From JANOMH01 sp031422295 (GTDB lineage Bacteria; Pseudomonadota; Alphaproteobacteria; Rhodobacterales; Rhodobacteraceae), in NCBI GenBank assembly GCA_031422295.1, contig JANOQM010000002.1, positions 1 to 19,659 of the forward strand: a stretch of DNA of 19,659 bases, read 5' to 3'. Position numbers and translations under genes: made by a program. The notes under the pieces are model-generated. The model was not told the origin of the DNA. It made no database searches and was given only the letters and a program-made list of their open reading frames with translations. This document shows, piece after piece, positions 8,440 to 16,563 of the stretch; position 1 is the first letter of the stretch; each line of letters begins with the position of its first letter.

Positions 8440-9479
8440 GATACGGCGTCCGAGCGAACAAACCGCTCTGCGAGTTCCTGCCATCGAAAACAGCGGACAA
8501 AACGGCCTTTACCGGCTTTCTCGAGTACAGGCGCCTGCTGCCGGCATAGCTCGACCCGGAACAAACACCGATCCGCGAAAGAGCATCCGCGCTGGGTTGC
8601 AGTTGGTGACGGGACAGCACCCGCGATTGAGGGAAGATGCGACTTGTGTGCAGCGCCACCTGCGCGCGGCAGAGAATCGAGCAGCCCGCGCGTGTAGGGG
8701 TGCAGAGGTGCTGCGAACAGGTCTTCGACGCCGGCCATTTCGACGATCTCACCCGCATACATTACCGCGACCCTCTGCACCGTTTGTGCAATCACGCCAA
8801 GATCATGGGTGATCAGCAGCACAGACATTTTTTGCATGCTCTGCAGGCGAACAAAAAGATCGAGGATCTGTGCCTGTATCGTGACATCGAGCGCGGTTGT
8901 CGGTTCGTCTGCGATCAAAAGCTCGACACGGCCACAAATCAAGGCCATTGCGATGGCAACGCGTTGCCGTAACCCACCAGACAGCTGGTGCGGATACTGT
9001 GCCAGTCGCTCTCGCGGTAGCTTTATGCCAACAAGATCCAGCATCTCGATGGCGCGATTGATCCGAGCCGCCGATTGCATTTCCGGGCGATGAACCTCAA
9101 GCACTTCAGTCAGTTGCCGGCCGACGCGGAGGCTCGGGTTGAGGCTGGTCATTGGTTCCTGCGGGACCAACGCGATGCGATCGCCGCGCAGGCGCTGAAG
9201 CTGCTGCCGTGGGATGCGCAGCAAATCCCGCCTGCCGAAAGTGATCTTACCCTCGAGAGCTTCGGCCTGAGATGGAAGAGTGCCGAGGATTGCCCGAGCG
9301 AGCATTGACTTGCCGCTGCCGGATTCTCCGACCAAGCCCACGATCTCACCATGCGCGACAGCGAAATCGACACTGCGGACGACACGGATGTGGCCGGCCC
9401 GTCGACGGAAGGCGATGGTCAGCCCCTGTACGTCGAGCACTGCTTCCAATTCGTTTGTCACAGACATTTCTTGCATCAT
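8436..9479 (-). CDS. Dipeptide/oligosaccharide ABC transporter ATPase (DppD/OppD-type)
   Basis: This 347-residue ATPase pairs with the DppF-like subunit. It has Walker A GESGSGKS at 51-58, Q-loop Gln at 107 (VPQEPMTSLNP), signature LSGGLRQR at 166-173, Walker B LLIADEP at 187-193 and switch His at 225 (ITHD). The Cys-bearing C-terminal extension of the family is present (RGCSFADRCLFRVELCRQ). The start is a double ATG at 9479/9476; the first overlaps the permease stop as ATGA, indicating translational coupling. A complete pair of ATPases in this block contrasts with none in the sugar operon on the left. Confidence 0.95.
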   Translation of the reverse strand: MMQEMSVTNELEAVLDVQGLTIAFRRRAGHIRVVRSVDFAVAHGEIVGLVGESGSGKSMLARAILGTLPSQAEALEGKITFGRRDLLRIPRQQLQRLRGDRIALVPQEPMTSLNPSLRVGRQLTEVLEVHRPEMQSAARINRAIEMLDLVGIKLPRERLAQYPHQLSGGLRQRVAIAMALICGRVELLIADEPTTALDVTIQAQILDLFVRLQSMQKMSVLLITHDLGVIAQTVQRVAVMYAGEIVEMAGVEDLFAAPLHPYTRGLLDSLPRAGGAAHKSHLPSIAGAVPSPTATQRGCSFADRCLFRVELCRQQAPVLEKAGKGRFVRCFRWQELAERFVRSDAVS

Positions 9480-10357
9480 TGCCCGATAGAGCGAGAGCGG
9501 GGATCAAGCATGTCACGAAGGCCGTCGCCGATGAGGTTGAGACTGATAACGGCGTAGGTGATGATCGCTCCTGGTGCGATCATCAGCCACGGCGCTGTGC
9601 GAATATAATCCCGCGCGCCGCTGATCATGCCACCCCACGTAGGGGCAGGCGCTGGAGCGCCCAGTCCCAGAAAGCTTAGTCCCGCTTCCACCAGAATGGC
9701 AGACGAGAAGCCGAGCGACAGTTGGACCATGATCGGCCCGATTGCCCGAGGAAAAATGTGAAGAGACAGTATGCGAAGGTCGCTGGCCCCAAGTGATCGT
9801 GCTGCCATGACGAAATCTGCGCCACGATACTCGATGACCGCAGCGCGCACGGTCCGAATAACCCTTGGAACGTAAAGCACGAACACTGCGATGACCACAT
9901 TCACCTCTGATGGTCCGAGCGCCGCAAGGATCATGATGGCGAGGACGACGCCCGGGAAAATAAGGAGTGCATCGGAAATCTGGCTGATGAAGATGTCTGC
10001 GAGCGGGTACTGACCGGACAGCATGCCAAGGCTGATGCCAAAGATCGCCGTCAGCACCGTCGCCGCAAATGCGACGCGCAACGATATGTTTGCGCCAATG
10101 ATAAGGCGGGACATTTGATCCCGGCCCAATTCGTCAGTGCCGAGAAGATGGTCCAAACCCGGCGGCTGAAGCTTGGATGCCGCGGAAATGCTGAATGCAT
10201 CTATGGGAACGATGAACGGGGTCAATACGGTAAACAGTATCAACAGTATCAGCATCAAAAGGCCAACGGTCAGCATCACATTCCTGCCAGCCCAGCGGAG
10301 CCAACGTCTTTCAGACCGGTGCCGCGCAGTCGAAATTTCATTGTCTTTCGTCGTCAT
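9476..10357 (-). CDS. Dipeptide/oligosaccharide ABC transporter permease (DppC-type)
   Basis: This 293-residue inner-membrane subunit starts MTTKDNEISTARHRSERRWL, with a first membrane helix at about residues 22-45. It carries the DppC hallmarks: LLGTDELGRDQMSRLIIGA after the first periplasmic loop, and an EAA-like loop DFVMAARSLGASDLRIL followed by HIFPRA. The C-terminus has LVEAGLSFLGLGAPAPAPTW and GGMIS, which are near-diagnostic. The frame is open to 10630, but the ATG at 10357 overlaps the DppB-type stop as ATGA and gives the expected length, so the longer N-terminus is rejected. Confidence 0.95.
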   Translation of the reverse strand: MTTKDNEISTARHRSERRWLRWAGRNVMLTVGLLMLILLILFTVLTPFIVPIDAFSISAASKLQPPGLDHLLGTDELGRDQMSRLIIGANISLRVAFAATVLTAIFGISLGMLSGQYPLADIFISQISDALLIFPGVVLAIMILAALGPSEVNVVIAVFVLYVPRVIRTVRAAVIEYRGADFVMAARSLGASDLRILSLHIFPRAIGPIMVQLSLGFSSAILVEAGLSFLGLGAPAPAPTWGGMISGARDYIRTAPWLMIAPGAIITYAVISLNLIGDGLRDMLDPRSRSIGQ

Positions 10358-11304
10358 GCCAGCCTCACGCGCGGGTTCAAATAGGCATAGGCAATATCGA
10401 CCAGCAAGTTTACCACCAGAGCGGTAAGCGTTAAATAAAAGATGCCAGCTTCGAGCGTCGCGTAGTCGCGTCGGATCGCGGCGGTCGTGATAAGTTCGCC
10501 CAGACCAGGCAGGGCAAAAACCTGCTCGATGATCACAGAGCCACCGAGTCCAAGTGCAAATAGCAGACCTATCGCCGTGATTATCTGCACCATTGCGTTG
10601 CGCAGGGCGTGACGCATGATGACGATCCACTCGGGCATTCCCTTGGCGCGGGCCATACCGACGTAGTCTGTGTCAAGCACTTCCAGCATTGTCGAGCGAG
10701 TCATCCGGACGATCAGCCCGATCTGTGAAAGGCTGAGTGCGATGGTTGGCAGGATCAGCCGGCTTAACCATGGCCAGAAGCCCATCTCGATAGGGCGGTA
10801 TCCCGATGAGGGCAGCCATTTAAGATCGACGGCAAACACCAAAATCAGGATAAACCCAAGCCAGAATGGCGGCAACGCCATGCCGATGCTTGACACGATG
10901 TTGCCGAGATAGTCGAGGAAGCTGCCGCGTTTCACCGCCGAGAGAATGCCCAGAGGGATGCCGACCACGATTGTGACGACCAGCGCAAAGACAGTCAGCG
11001 ACAGCGTTACCGGAAGGCGCTGCATCAGAACTTCCGAAACCGGCTTTGTAAAGAACAGCGATTCCCCGAAGGTGCCGGTCAGGATTTTAGGCAACCACTC
11101 GATGTATTGCACGAATATCGGTCGATCTAGGCCAAGATCCTGCGACACCCGATCCAGCATTGCGGAGTTCACGGACTGTCCGCCGAGCAGGCTTGCCACG
11201 GGACTGCCCGGCAGCATCCGCGTGAGGACGAAGATCAAAGTCAGAGTGATGAAAAGGGTGGGGACGAAGATGACGATCCGGCGCACCATGTATGCGAACA
11301 TCAT
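10354..11304 (-). CDS. Dipeptide/oligosaccharide ABC transporter permease (DppB-type)
   Basis: This 316-residue inner-membrane permease is the first transport subunit after the binding protein. It begins MMFAYMVRRIVIFVPTLFIT, has the DppB stretch TRMLPGSPVASLLGG, and the EAA-like loop DYVGMARAKGMPEWIVIMRH followed by ALRNA. FALPGLGELITTAAIRRDY near the C-terminus is a strong family signature. Two consecutive ATG codons (11304 and 11301) follow AAGGAGGA; spacing slightly favours the second. Its stop overlaps the DppC-type start. Transporters of this family import dipeptides, oligopeptides and, in rhizobia and relatives, oligosaccharides, so the name does not fix the substrate. Confidence 0.95.
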   Translation of the reverse strand: MMFAYMVRRIVIFVPTLFITLTLIFVLTRMLPGSPVASLLGGQSVNSAMLDRVSQDLGLDRPIFVQYIEWLPKILTGTFGESLFFTKPVSEVLMQRLPVTLSLTVFALVVTIVVGIPLGILSAVKRGSFLDYLGNIVSSIGMALPPFWLGFILILVFAVDLKWLPSSGYRPIEMGFWPWLSRLILPTIALSLSQIGLIVRMTRSTMLEVLDTDYVGMARAKGMPEWIVIMRHALRNAMVQIITAIGLLFALGLGGSVIIEQVFALPGLGELITTAAIRRDYATLEAGIFYLTLTALVVNLLVDIAYAYLNPRVRLA

Positions 11305-11319
11305 TCCTCCTTGTTGAAG

Positions 11320-11344
11320 GGCGCGGGCGATTGCCGCCCACGCC
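11320..11344 (-). other. Stem-loop between binding protein and DppB-type genes
   Basis: The 57-base gap holds GGCG-C-GGGCG, a 5-base loop, then CGCCC-A-CGCC, a 9-bp stem with one internal mismatch. There is no T-tract on the transcribed strand. As with the hairpin in the left operon, it sits directly after a periplasmic binding-protein gene and may stabilise that message; this is inferred. Confidence 0.45.
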
Positions 11345-11361
11345 GTCTGATGTCTCTCTTA

Positions 11362-12957
11362 CTAGCCGGCGAAACCAACTCCGTGGAGGATCAGGTTGCC
11401 CAAGGACAAGTTATTATCGGGATCAAGAACTGCCTTGCGCTTGGCGACAAGCCGATAGGTGTAACCCAAATTGACCATCGCCACTTGCGAAAAGAACGAA
11501 CGCTGCAAATCTTCGCCCAGCTTCTTGCGCTCGTCAAATTCGGTTGCGGCGGCGAGCTTCTTAAAGATTTCCTCGGTTTCATCGCTGATGAAGCCGACCT
11601 CGGGCGAAGGAAATGTGCCGTTGAATTCAGCGTACCACAATGACGGATCGACCCAATAGCCACCCGACGTATAGATGTTGAGCGCATCAGGATCGCGGCG
11701 GCGGGCGACCCAAGTATTTAAGTCGAAACTCTCGATTTGCAGATTGAGGCCGGCGCGGGTGGCCTGCTCGACAAGGACGACAGCCACCTTTTCTTGCAGG
11801 TCGTTGCCGGAGATGACCTGTATGGTTACGGGTTCGCCGTTATAGCCAGCCTCCACCAGATAGGCTTTCGCTGCCTCGACGTCGCCCGGCTTGAACAGCT
11901 CGGAACCAGCGTCGGTGTTATAGGCGCTTTCCGGCGCGTAGATGCTGGTGTTCGTCAACGCGAAGGCGGGGTCCGACACGGCGACAGAGGCAATCTCGAT
12001 CGGGTCGATCAAAGACTGAATTGCCTTGCGCATGGCCAAGTTGGACGTCGGACCCTTTTTGTGGTTGAACATCATGTACATGAGGACGCCCGGGCCGTTC
12101 TTGATGGCGTCAGCATCAGAGCTTGCGTTCAGTCGCTGAAACTCGGTGTCGGGGACTTCAGTGATGATGTCATACTCGCCCGATTCGAGGCCGGCGATGC
12201 GCGTCGTAGACTCGGTCACTATCCAGAAGATGATTTCGTCAACATTGGCGACCTTCTTACCCGCCTGATAGTTCGGCGCATCGTCGCGGGCAACGTAATC
12301 AGCAAACTTCGCAAGTTTGACGTACTGGTCTTCCTGATACTCGACAAATTTGTACGGACCCGTTCCGATTACCTCGGTGAGTTGACCGGGCGTCGTCGAC
12401 GCCTCTGCAATTTCCTTTGGCATGACGACGAACTTGTTCTCGTCCGAGCCAAGCATAAGAAGAAGGAAGCGGCCCATCGGTTCGCTGAAGTTAAGGACAA
12501 CGGTTGTTGCGTCGGGGGTGTCAATCGATACAAGAGCGGCGAGGCCGACACCTTTGGGGCCGACTGCCTTCCAGCGTTCGAGCGACGCCTTTACATCCCC
12601 CGCATCCAGAGTGTCACCATTGTGAAAGAGAACCCCCGGCCGTAGTTTGAATGTCCACATCAGACCATCCGGCGTTGCTTCAACGCTTTCGGCCAGCTCC
12701 GGAGCTGCGTTGAAATCCTTTCCAAACCCATAAAGGCCTTCGAACACATGCCCCATGACATGCGGCAGAGGGTGCGAGACCGTCGACTGCCAGTCAAGCG
12801 TGCTAAGCGGGATGTGCAGGCCGATGTTCAGTGTACCCCCGGCGACCACAGCCCCCTGCGCGAATGCAGGTGAACCACGCCCCAGAAAGGGCAAGGACAG
12901 CGACGGCGCCGCAACCACACTTGCGATGCTACCAATTACATGACGACGATGAACCAT
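11362..12957 (-). CDS. Periplasmic binding protein, SBP family 5 (DppA/OppA-type)
   Basis: This 531-residue extracytoplasmic receptor belongs to the block-3 importer. The N-terminus MVHRRHVIGSIASVVAAPSL resembles a twin-arginine signal (RRHVIG) followed by a hydrophobic run and AFAQG as a likely cleavage site near residue 35. Family 5 traits follow: GGTLNIGLHIPLSTLDWQST, the FEGLYGFGKDF stretch, WTFKLRPGVLFHNGDTLDAG then DV (the family signature), and TGPYKFVEYQEDQYVKLAKF. ATG codons also occur at 12972 and 12963; the one at 12957 has the best spacing from GGGGAGA. The promoter and LacI-type operator lie directly upstream. The ligand is not predictable; the neighbouring enolase-type genes argue for an acid sugar oligomer or a dipeptide-like compound. 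Confidence 0.93.
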   Translation of the reverse strand: MVHRRHVIGSIASVVAAPSLSLPFLGRGSPAFAQGAVVAGGTLNIGLHIPLSTLDWQSTVSHPLPHVMGHVFEGLYGFGKDFNAAPELAESVEATPDGLMWTFKLRPGVLFHNGDTLDAGDVKASLERWKAVGPKGVGLAALVSIDTPDATTVVLNFSEPMGRFLLLMLGSDENKFVVMPKEIAEASTTPGQLTEVIGTGPYKFVEYQEDQYVKLAKFADYVARDDAPNYQAGKKVANVDEIIFWIVTESTTRIAGLESGEYDIITEVPDTEFQRLNASSDADAIKNGPGVLMYMMFNHKKGPTSNLAMRKAIQSLIDPIEIASVAVSDPAFALTNTSIYAPESAYNTDAGSELFKPGDVEAAKAYLVEAGYNGEPVTIQVISGNDLQEKVAVVLVEQATRAGLNLQIESFDLNTWVARRRDPDALNIYTSGGYWVDPSLWYAEFNGTFPSPEVGFISDETEEIFKKLAAATEFDERKKLGEDLQRSFFSQVAMVNLGYTYRLVAKRKAVLDPDNNLSLGNLILHGVGFAG

Positions 12958-12980
12958 TTTCATTCTCCCCATTGCAAAAT

Positions 12981-12994
12981 GTATAACGTTATAC
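12981..12994. promoter_or_regulatory. LacI-type operator GTATAACGTTATAC
   Basis: A perfect 14-bp palindrome with central CG, the usual layout of LacI-family operators, lies 24-37 bases upstream of the binding-protein start. It contains the predicted -10 hexamer TATAAC (12993-12988, minus strand), so a bound repressor would block RNA polymerase. A 12/14 match lies at 15341-15354 beside the lacI gene. The presumed ligand is the LacI protein encoded at 14174-15265. Confidence 0.75.
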
Positions 12995-13016
12995 TTATAT
13001 GACACGCTACCGTGAA
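12988..13016 (-). promoter_or_regulatory. Predicted promoter of the binding protein/Dpp operon
   Basis: On the minus strand TTCACG (13016-13011) and TATAAC (12993-12988) are separated by 17 bases. The -10 matches 5 of 6 consensus positions and the -35 matches 4 of 6. The overlap of the -10 with the palindrome supports repression. Read from the sequence only. Confidence 0.5.
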
Positions 13017-13084
13017 CTGAAAAAGCGCGCAAGCAAAATTATGATTGGTATTGCGTGCGGCGGGCAGCCCTGTCCGCTGTTGGC

Positions 13085-14161
13085 CTACACTACGCTCTGG
13101 AAACGGGCGGCTGCGTCATCCTTCAGGACCACGCCTAGACCGGGCGCAGAGTTCACCCGGGCGATACCCGCAGTGATAGTAAACCCGGCTACCGCGACTT
13201 CGCCTTTGTTTGCGTCCAGATGATCCAGCCGGGCTGGAAAAGTATCGTGCAGGACAGCAGCAAGGTGAAGCGCAGTTGCGGCACCAACAGCAGTGCGTGC
13301 CAAAGAGGCAGACGAAACTCCGATCGCCGCCGCTTCCGCGATCGAAACCACCCGCATCGCCTCGCGCAGTCCACCGACACGATCAATGTTCAGTACGATG
13401 CGATCGGCAGCAGCAAGCCGCACGATCTGTCCCATGACCTTGGCTGATCTTACAGACCCATCGAGGATAACCGGTATTGGCAAAGTCGCGCACAGGGTGG
13501 CATGCCCGACAAGGTCAGCATCATCAAGCGGCTGGATCAACCCGATGTTAATACGGGGTCCAGCTTCCAGCAATTTTTCCACAAAGGTTCGTACCAGCGC
13601 AGGATTGTCGAACAACCCGCCGGATGCGATGTCGACCTGAACCCCTTGGCCAAGCTGGGCTATCGCTGCTTCCAGCCAGCCCACTGCCGACGAAGGCCCA
13701 AAGCTGGCAGCCTGACGTGAAGGCTCCCGGCGGTATTCAAGCAGCACGGCTCCTGCGGTCTCATGAGAAAGCGGCACCCCGGCGCCACTCGGTATGCGCA
13801 GTGTTAGCGCAACCTCATCTCTATGGCAGCCGCCCAGCATCATATGCACCGGACACCCGCGCAGCTTGCCATTAAGATCGAAAATCGCAGAGTCAAAGGC
13901 GGCGCGCACACGGGGGCCGACAGTGGTATCCTGGTCCGTCACGCTGGACACCGCATCAAGCGCCAGGTTGATGTTACGCACGTCGGTGGCCGCAAGTTGA
14001 ACAGCGCTCGCCTTGACCATTTGTAGCGCCAATGCCCCACCTATCCCGGCGGGAAGAGCAATCTCTCCCAATCCAAAACGGCCGTCGCTATCGCGCAGCG
14101 CCAACAAGGCACAGCCATCAAAGGACTTTGCATCTGATAGATCAAGAAGCTGAATTTGCAC
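13085..14161 (-). CDS. Enolase-superfamily protein lacking the catalytic residues
   Basis: This 358-residue protein has the fold of the mandelate racemase/muconate lactonizing group and aligns by eye with the intact paralogue at 15385-16563: AAFDSAIFDLNGKLRGCPVH, VQVDIASGG, IQPLDDADLVGHATL, PVILDGSVRSAKVMGQIVRL, RIVLNIDRVGGL. At every expected active-site position the residue is lost. The KxK on strand 2 is absent, metal ligands Asp, Glu, Glu become Ala179, Ile209 and Gly235, and the strand-6 Lys becomes Asn258. The N-terminal capping region is about 27 residues shorter than in the paralogue. The reading frame is clean over its whole length, which argues for a maintained pseudoenzyme rather than random decay. 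The start is a GTG, 12 bases after the lacI stop, so it is probably co-transcribed with lacI. Its role is unknown; a binding, regulatory or heteromer-partner function is possible. Confidence 0.85.
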   Translation of the reverse strand: MQIQLLDLSDAKSFDGCALLALRDSDGRFGLGEIALPAGIGGALALQMVKASAVQLAATDVRNINLALDAVSSVTDQDTTVGPRVRAAFDSAIFDLNGKLRGCPVHMMLGGCHRDEVALTLRIPSGAGVPLSHETAGAVLLEYRREPSRQAASFGPSSAVGWLEAAIAQLGQGVQVDIASGGLFDNPALVRTFVEKLLEAGPRINIGLIQPLDDADLVGHATLCATLPIPVILDGSVRSAKVMGQIVRLAAADRIVLNIDRVGGLREAMRVVSIAEAAAIGVSSASLARTAVGAATALHLAAVLHDTFPARLDHLDANKGEVAVAGFTITAGIARVNSAPGLGVVLKDDAAARFQSVV

Positions 14162-14173
14162 TTATTCTATCCA

Positions 14174-15265
14174 CTAATCAGTTGTCTGGTCTGGGTCTTC
14201 ATACACGGTGAAAGCTGGCAATTTCAGCGTCAGGGCCACCGTGTCGCGTGGTGTTGCACAAGACTGGCGAACCACTAGCCGTGTGCGCAGTGTCACCAGT
14301 GTAAAATCTTGCGCAGGATGGCTTTGTTCGATCGCCGAGAGCAGCGCATCGCAGGCCAACCTGCCCATATAATAGCGTTCTTCACGAAGCGTCGTGATTG
14401 CAGGAGAGTAAAAGCCAGCCCAGTCCGGATCGTCAAAACCCACAAGGCTGATGTCGCCCGGAATGCCGACGCCATGGTCGCGCAGACACCGAAGAACTGC
14501 ACCCGTCATGGATTCATTGCAAACAAGCATCGCCGTCGGTGGTTGCCGCAATGAGATCAGCCTGCGGGCTCCCTGATACGCCTCATCCTGTCTGTAGTTG
14601 CCGTAAGCGACAAGATCCTCATCAAACTCAATGTCGGCCTCTTCAAGTCCGACGCGATAACTGGAGAGGCGCTGGCGACCACTTTCAAGCTCCAGATCAC
14701 CGGCAATAAGTCCGATACGGCGATGACCCAATGCGGTCAGATATTCAACCGCGTCCGCCCCGGCACGTTTCTCATCCGTCATCACAACAGCAGCCTTCTC
14801 GCTGCCGATCTGGACATTGACCGTCACCATGGGAAAGCCGGTGTCCGCTGCCTGCCGAAATGCGCGCAGGTTGCAGTCGAGCGGAGAAGCAATGATCCCG
14901 TCGACGCCCCGCTCCCGCATATCCCGCAGGTATTCCATCTCGCGTGCGGCGTCGTCACCGGTGTTGGACAGCAGCACGCAATAGCCCGCACGCTTTGCCG
15001 ACTCCTCCACGCCCTGCACGAAGGTTGTCCAGTGATAGCTGTTGATCTGGCTGATGAGGACGCCGATTGTGTTGGTTCGCCGCAGTCGCAGTGCCCGCGC
15101 CACACCGTTGGCGCGATAGTTAACCTTTTCCGCCGCCGCGACCACGCTGGCGCGGGATTTTTCGCTGAACGAGCCGTAGCCGCCCAAAACGCGGCTCGCA
15201 ATGCCAATTGAGACACCGGCCTCTTTCGCGACATCCGCCAAGGTAACTGACTTCTTCTTTGTCAC
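14174..15265 (-). CDS. LacI-family transcriptional regulator
   Basis: This 363-residue protein is a LacI/GalR repressor. The N-terminal helix-turn-helix reads VTLADVAKEAGVSIGIASRV (residues 8-27), followed by the hinge ARALRLRRTNTIGVLI. The periplasmic-binding-protein-like effector domain covers about 66-345, with HRRIGLIAGDLE, SMTGAVLRCLRDHGVGIPGD, ISLVGFDDPDWAGFYSPAIT and TTLREERYYMGRLACDALL. The frame is open to 15358, but GTG at 15265 is preferred: it follows AGGGA at 6 bases, and it puts the promoter and operator outside the coding region. It is divergent from the intact enolase gene and followed by the degenerate one. The most likely targets are the two palindromes at 12981 and 15341. 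The effector is probably a sugar or sugar acid, by family habit only. Confidence 0.94.
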   Translation of the reverse strand: MTKKKSVTLADVAKEAGVSIGIASRVLGGYGSFSEKSRASVVAAAEKVNYRANGVARALRLRRTNTIGVLISQINSYHWTTFVQGVEESAKRAGYCVLLSNTGDDAAREMEYLRDMRERGVDGIIASPLDCNLRAFRQAADTGFPMVTVNVQIGSEKAAVVMTDEKRAGADAVEYLTALGHRRIGLIAGDLELESGRQRLSSYRVGLEEADIEFDEDLVAYGNYRQDEAYQGARRLISLRQPPTAMLVCNESMTGAVLRCLRDHGVGIPGDISLVGFDDPDWAGFYSPAITTLREERYYMGRLACDALLSAIEQSHPAQDFTLVTLRTRLVVRQSCATPRDTVALTLKLPAFTVYEDPDQTTD

Positions 15266-15310
15266 TGGGAGTCCCTTGCGCGCATCACCTGTCCGCCACA
15301 ACATCGCACC

Positions 15311-15339
15311 AAAATAGTCGGATTGAACTGGACGGTCAA
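15311..15339 (-). promoter_or_regulatory. Predicted lacI promoter
   Basis: On the minus strand TTGACC (15339-15334) and TATTTT (15316-15311) are separated by 17 bases. The operator-like sequence at 15341-15354 lies immediately upstream of the -35 box. This would give a leader of about 40 bases before the GTG start at 15265. Confidence 0.45.
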
Positions 15340-15340
15340 T

Positions 15341-15354
15341 GTATATCGTTATAT
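15341..15354. promoter_or_regulatory. Second LacI-type operator in the lacI/enolase divergent region
   Basis: GTATATCGTTATAT matches the perfect palindrome at 12981-12994 in 12 of 14 positions, keeping the central CG and the GTTATA half. It sits 31 bases upstream of the intact enolase start and abuts the lacI -35 box, a position suited to repressing the enolase gene and autoregulating lacI. Confidence 0.65.
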
Positions 15355-15384
15355 CCAATCGACAGCTTCAAAATATGTGGTCCG

Positions 15385-16563
15385 ATGAAAATCATCTCGA
15401 TTGACTTCTTTCCGTTGGAACTGAAATCACCGCTGGACGCTGGAACTGATGGATTGGCGGACGACCAGGCTGATTTCACTCCAGAGATGTTGGCGGCGCG
15501 ACGCTATGCGCCGCCTGAAACTGCGTTGGTGCGGATCACAGCCGACGACGGAACTGAAGGCTACGGCGACGGCGCGACACTGCCGCACTATCTGGGCCAT
15601 GGAATTGGCAGTATGCTCGACTGGCTTGGCCGGTTTCGCCAGGTTCTCGTTGGCCAGGACCCGCTGAACATCGCTGGCATTCATCATGGCATGGAGGCCG
15701 TGGCCAGCATCGGCGTGCCCGGTTGTCGCCCGGCACAGGCGGCGATCGACATGGCAATCTACGACCTTGCCGGCAAAGTGCATGGCTGTCCCGTGTATGA
15801 ACTGCTCGGTGGCAGCTACCGGCAAGAGCTGGAGTTGCAGACCCAAATGCATGGCCATACAGTCGATCAGCTTCTGGGGGTCTGCAATCACTACATATCG
15901 CAGGGGTTTACGGGGCTAAAGCTGAAGATCGGTTCGCACTTGCGCAAGCACGGCTATTCCAAGGCGCTGTTCGATGCGGATGCTGACAAAGTCGCCGGCG
16001 TCATGGCACGCCTGCCGCATCACATTCAAGTCGACGTGGATGCAAACCAGGGCATAATGAATGCCAAGATGGCCGTTGCCCTTTTCGAGCGGGTGCGACG
16101 GGAGGCATTTCATCCAAACATGGCAATCGAGCAGCCCCTACATCATCTCGATCTCGCGGGTCACGCCCAGATCCGCAAAATGCTGCCATTTCCGGTTGTC
16201 CTAGACGAGGCCGTCACGTCGCCTACAGCGATGCTTCAGATTGTCCGAATGGAAGCGGCCGACCGTGTCGTTCTCAAACCCAACCGCGTCGGTGGCCTGT
16301 GGCCTGCTCGCCGCATTATTGACATTTGTGAAGCCAATGGAATCGGTGTCAGCCTTGACACAATGCCTTTTACATTGCTGGGCGACACAATGCTGTGCCA
16401 CTTGGGGGCAACCATCAAAAATCACTTCCCGCTCGACGCCCAAGGTCACACGTTTTTCGCTGGAACCCCTTTTGCCGGCGGAGTGAAAATCGACAATGGC
16501 CGTGCGTACCTCGGCAACGCACCGGGCTTCGGGGTGGAGTTCGACCCGAGGTGGTTGGGTTAG
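15385..16563 (+). CDS. Enolase-superfamily enzyme, MLE-like, intact active site
   Basis: This 392-residue protein should be a cytoplasmic Mg-dependent epimerase, cycloisomerase or dehydratase of the muconate lactonizing subgroup. Visible catalytic elements are K179 and K181 (GLKLKIG), metal ligands D219 (DVDANQG), E249 (AIEQP) and E275 (VLDEAVTS), and K298 at the end of strand 6 (VLKPNRVGGL), which is the MLE-subgroup arrangement. The capping domain and the signature AIDMAIYDLAGK are present. The frame is open back to 15259, but the ATG at 15385 is the natural start (MKIISIDFFP) and leaves room for the operator; its ribosome site is weak. The last residues, PRWLG, overlap in another frame with a ParB-like relic, so the original 3' end may have been trimmed. 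The exact substrate is unknown; the Dpp-type importer leaves dipeptide epimerase or an acid-sugar enzyme open. Confidence 0.9.
   Translation: MKIISIDFFPLELKSPLDAGTDGLADDQADFTPEMLAARRYAPPETALVRITADDGTEGYGDGATLPHYLGHGIGSMLDWLGRFRQVLVGQDPLNIAGIHHGMEAVASIGVPGCRPAQAAIDMAIYDLAGKVHGCPVYELLGGSYRQELELQTQMHGHTVDQLLGVCNHYISQGFTGLKLKIGSHLRKHGYSKALFDADADKVAGVMARLPHHIQVDVDANQGIMNAKMAVALFERVRREAFHPNMAIEQPLHHLDLAGHAQIRKMLPFPVVLDEAVTSPTAMLQIVRMEAADRVVLKPNRVGGLWPARRIIDICEANGIGVSLDTMPFTLLGDTMLCHLGATIKNHFPLDAQGHTFFAGTPFAGGVKIDNGRAYLGNAPGFGVEFDPRWLG

Noticed and set aside
10358..10630. N-terminal extension of the DppC-type permease
   Set aside because: The extension is antisense-free but reads through the DppB-type coding region in another frame, and the ATGA overlap at 10357 is the normal start.
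11737..12645. 302-codon plus-strand open frame
   Set aside because: It lies antisense within the SBP family 5 gene, whose frame has the family signature; a shadow of high-GC coding.
13060..13077. GCGGGCAG/CTGTCCGC dyad as a terminator after the degenerate enolase
   Set aside because: The loop is only 2 bases, one pair mismatches on the transcribed strand, and no T-tract follows.
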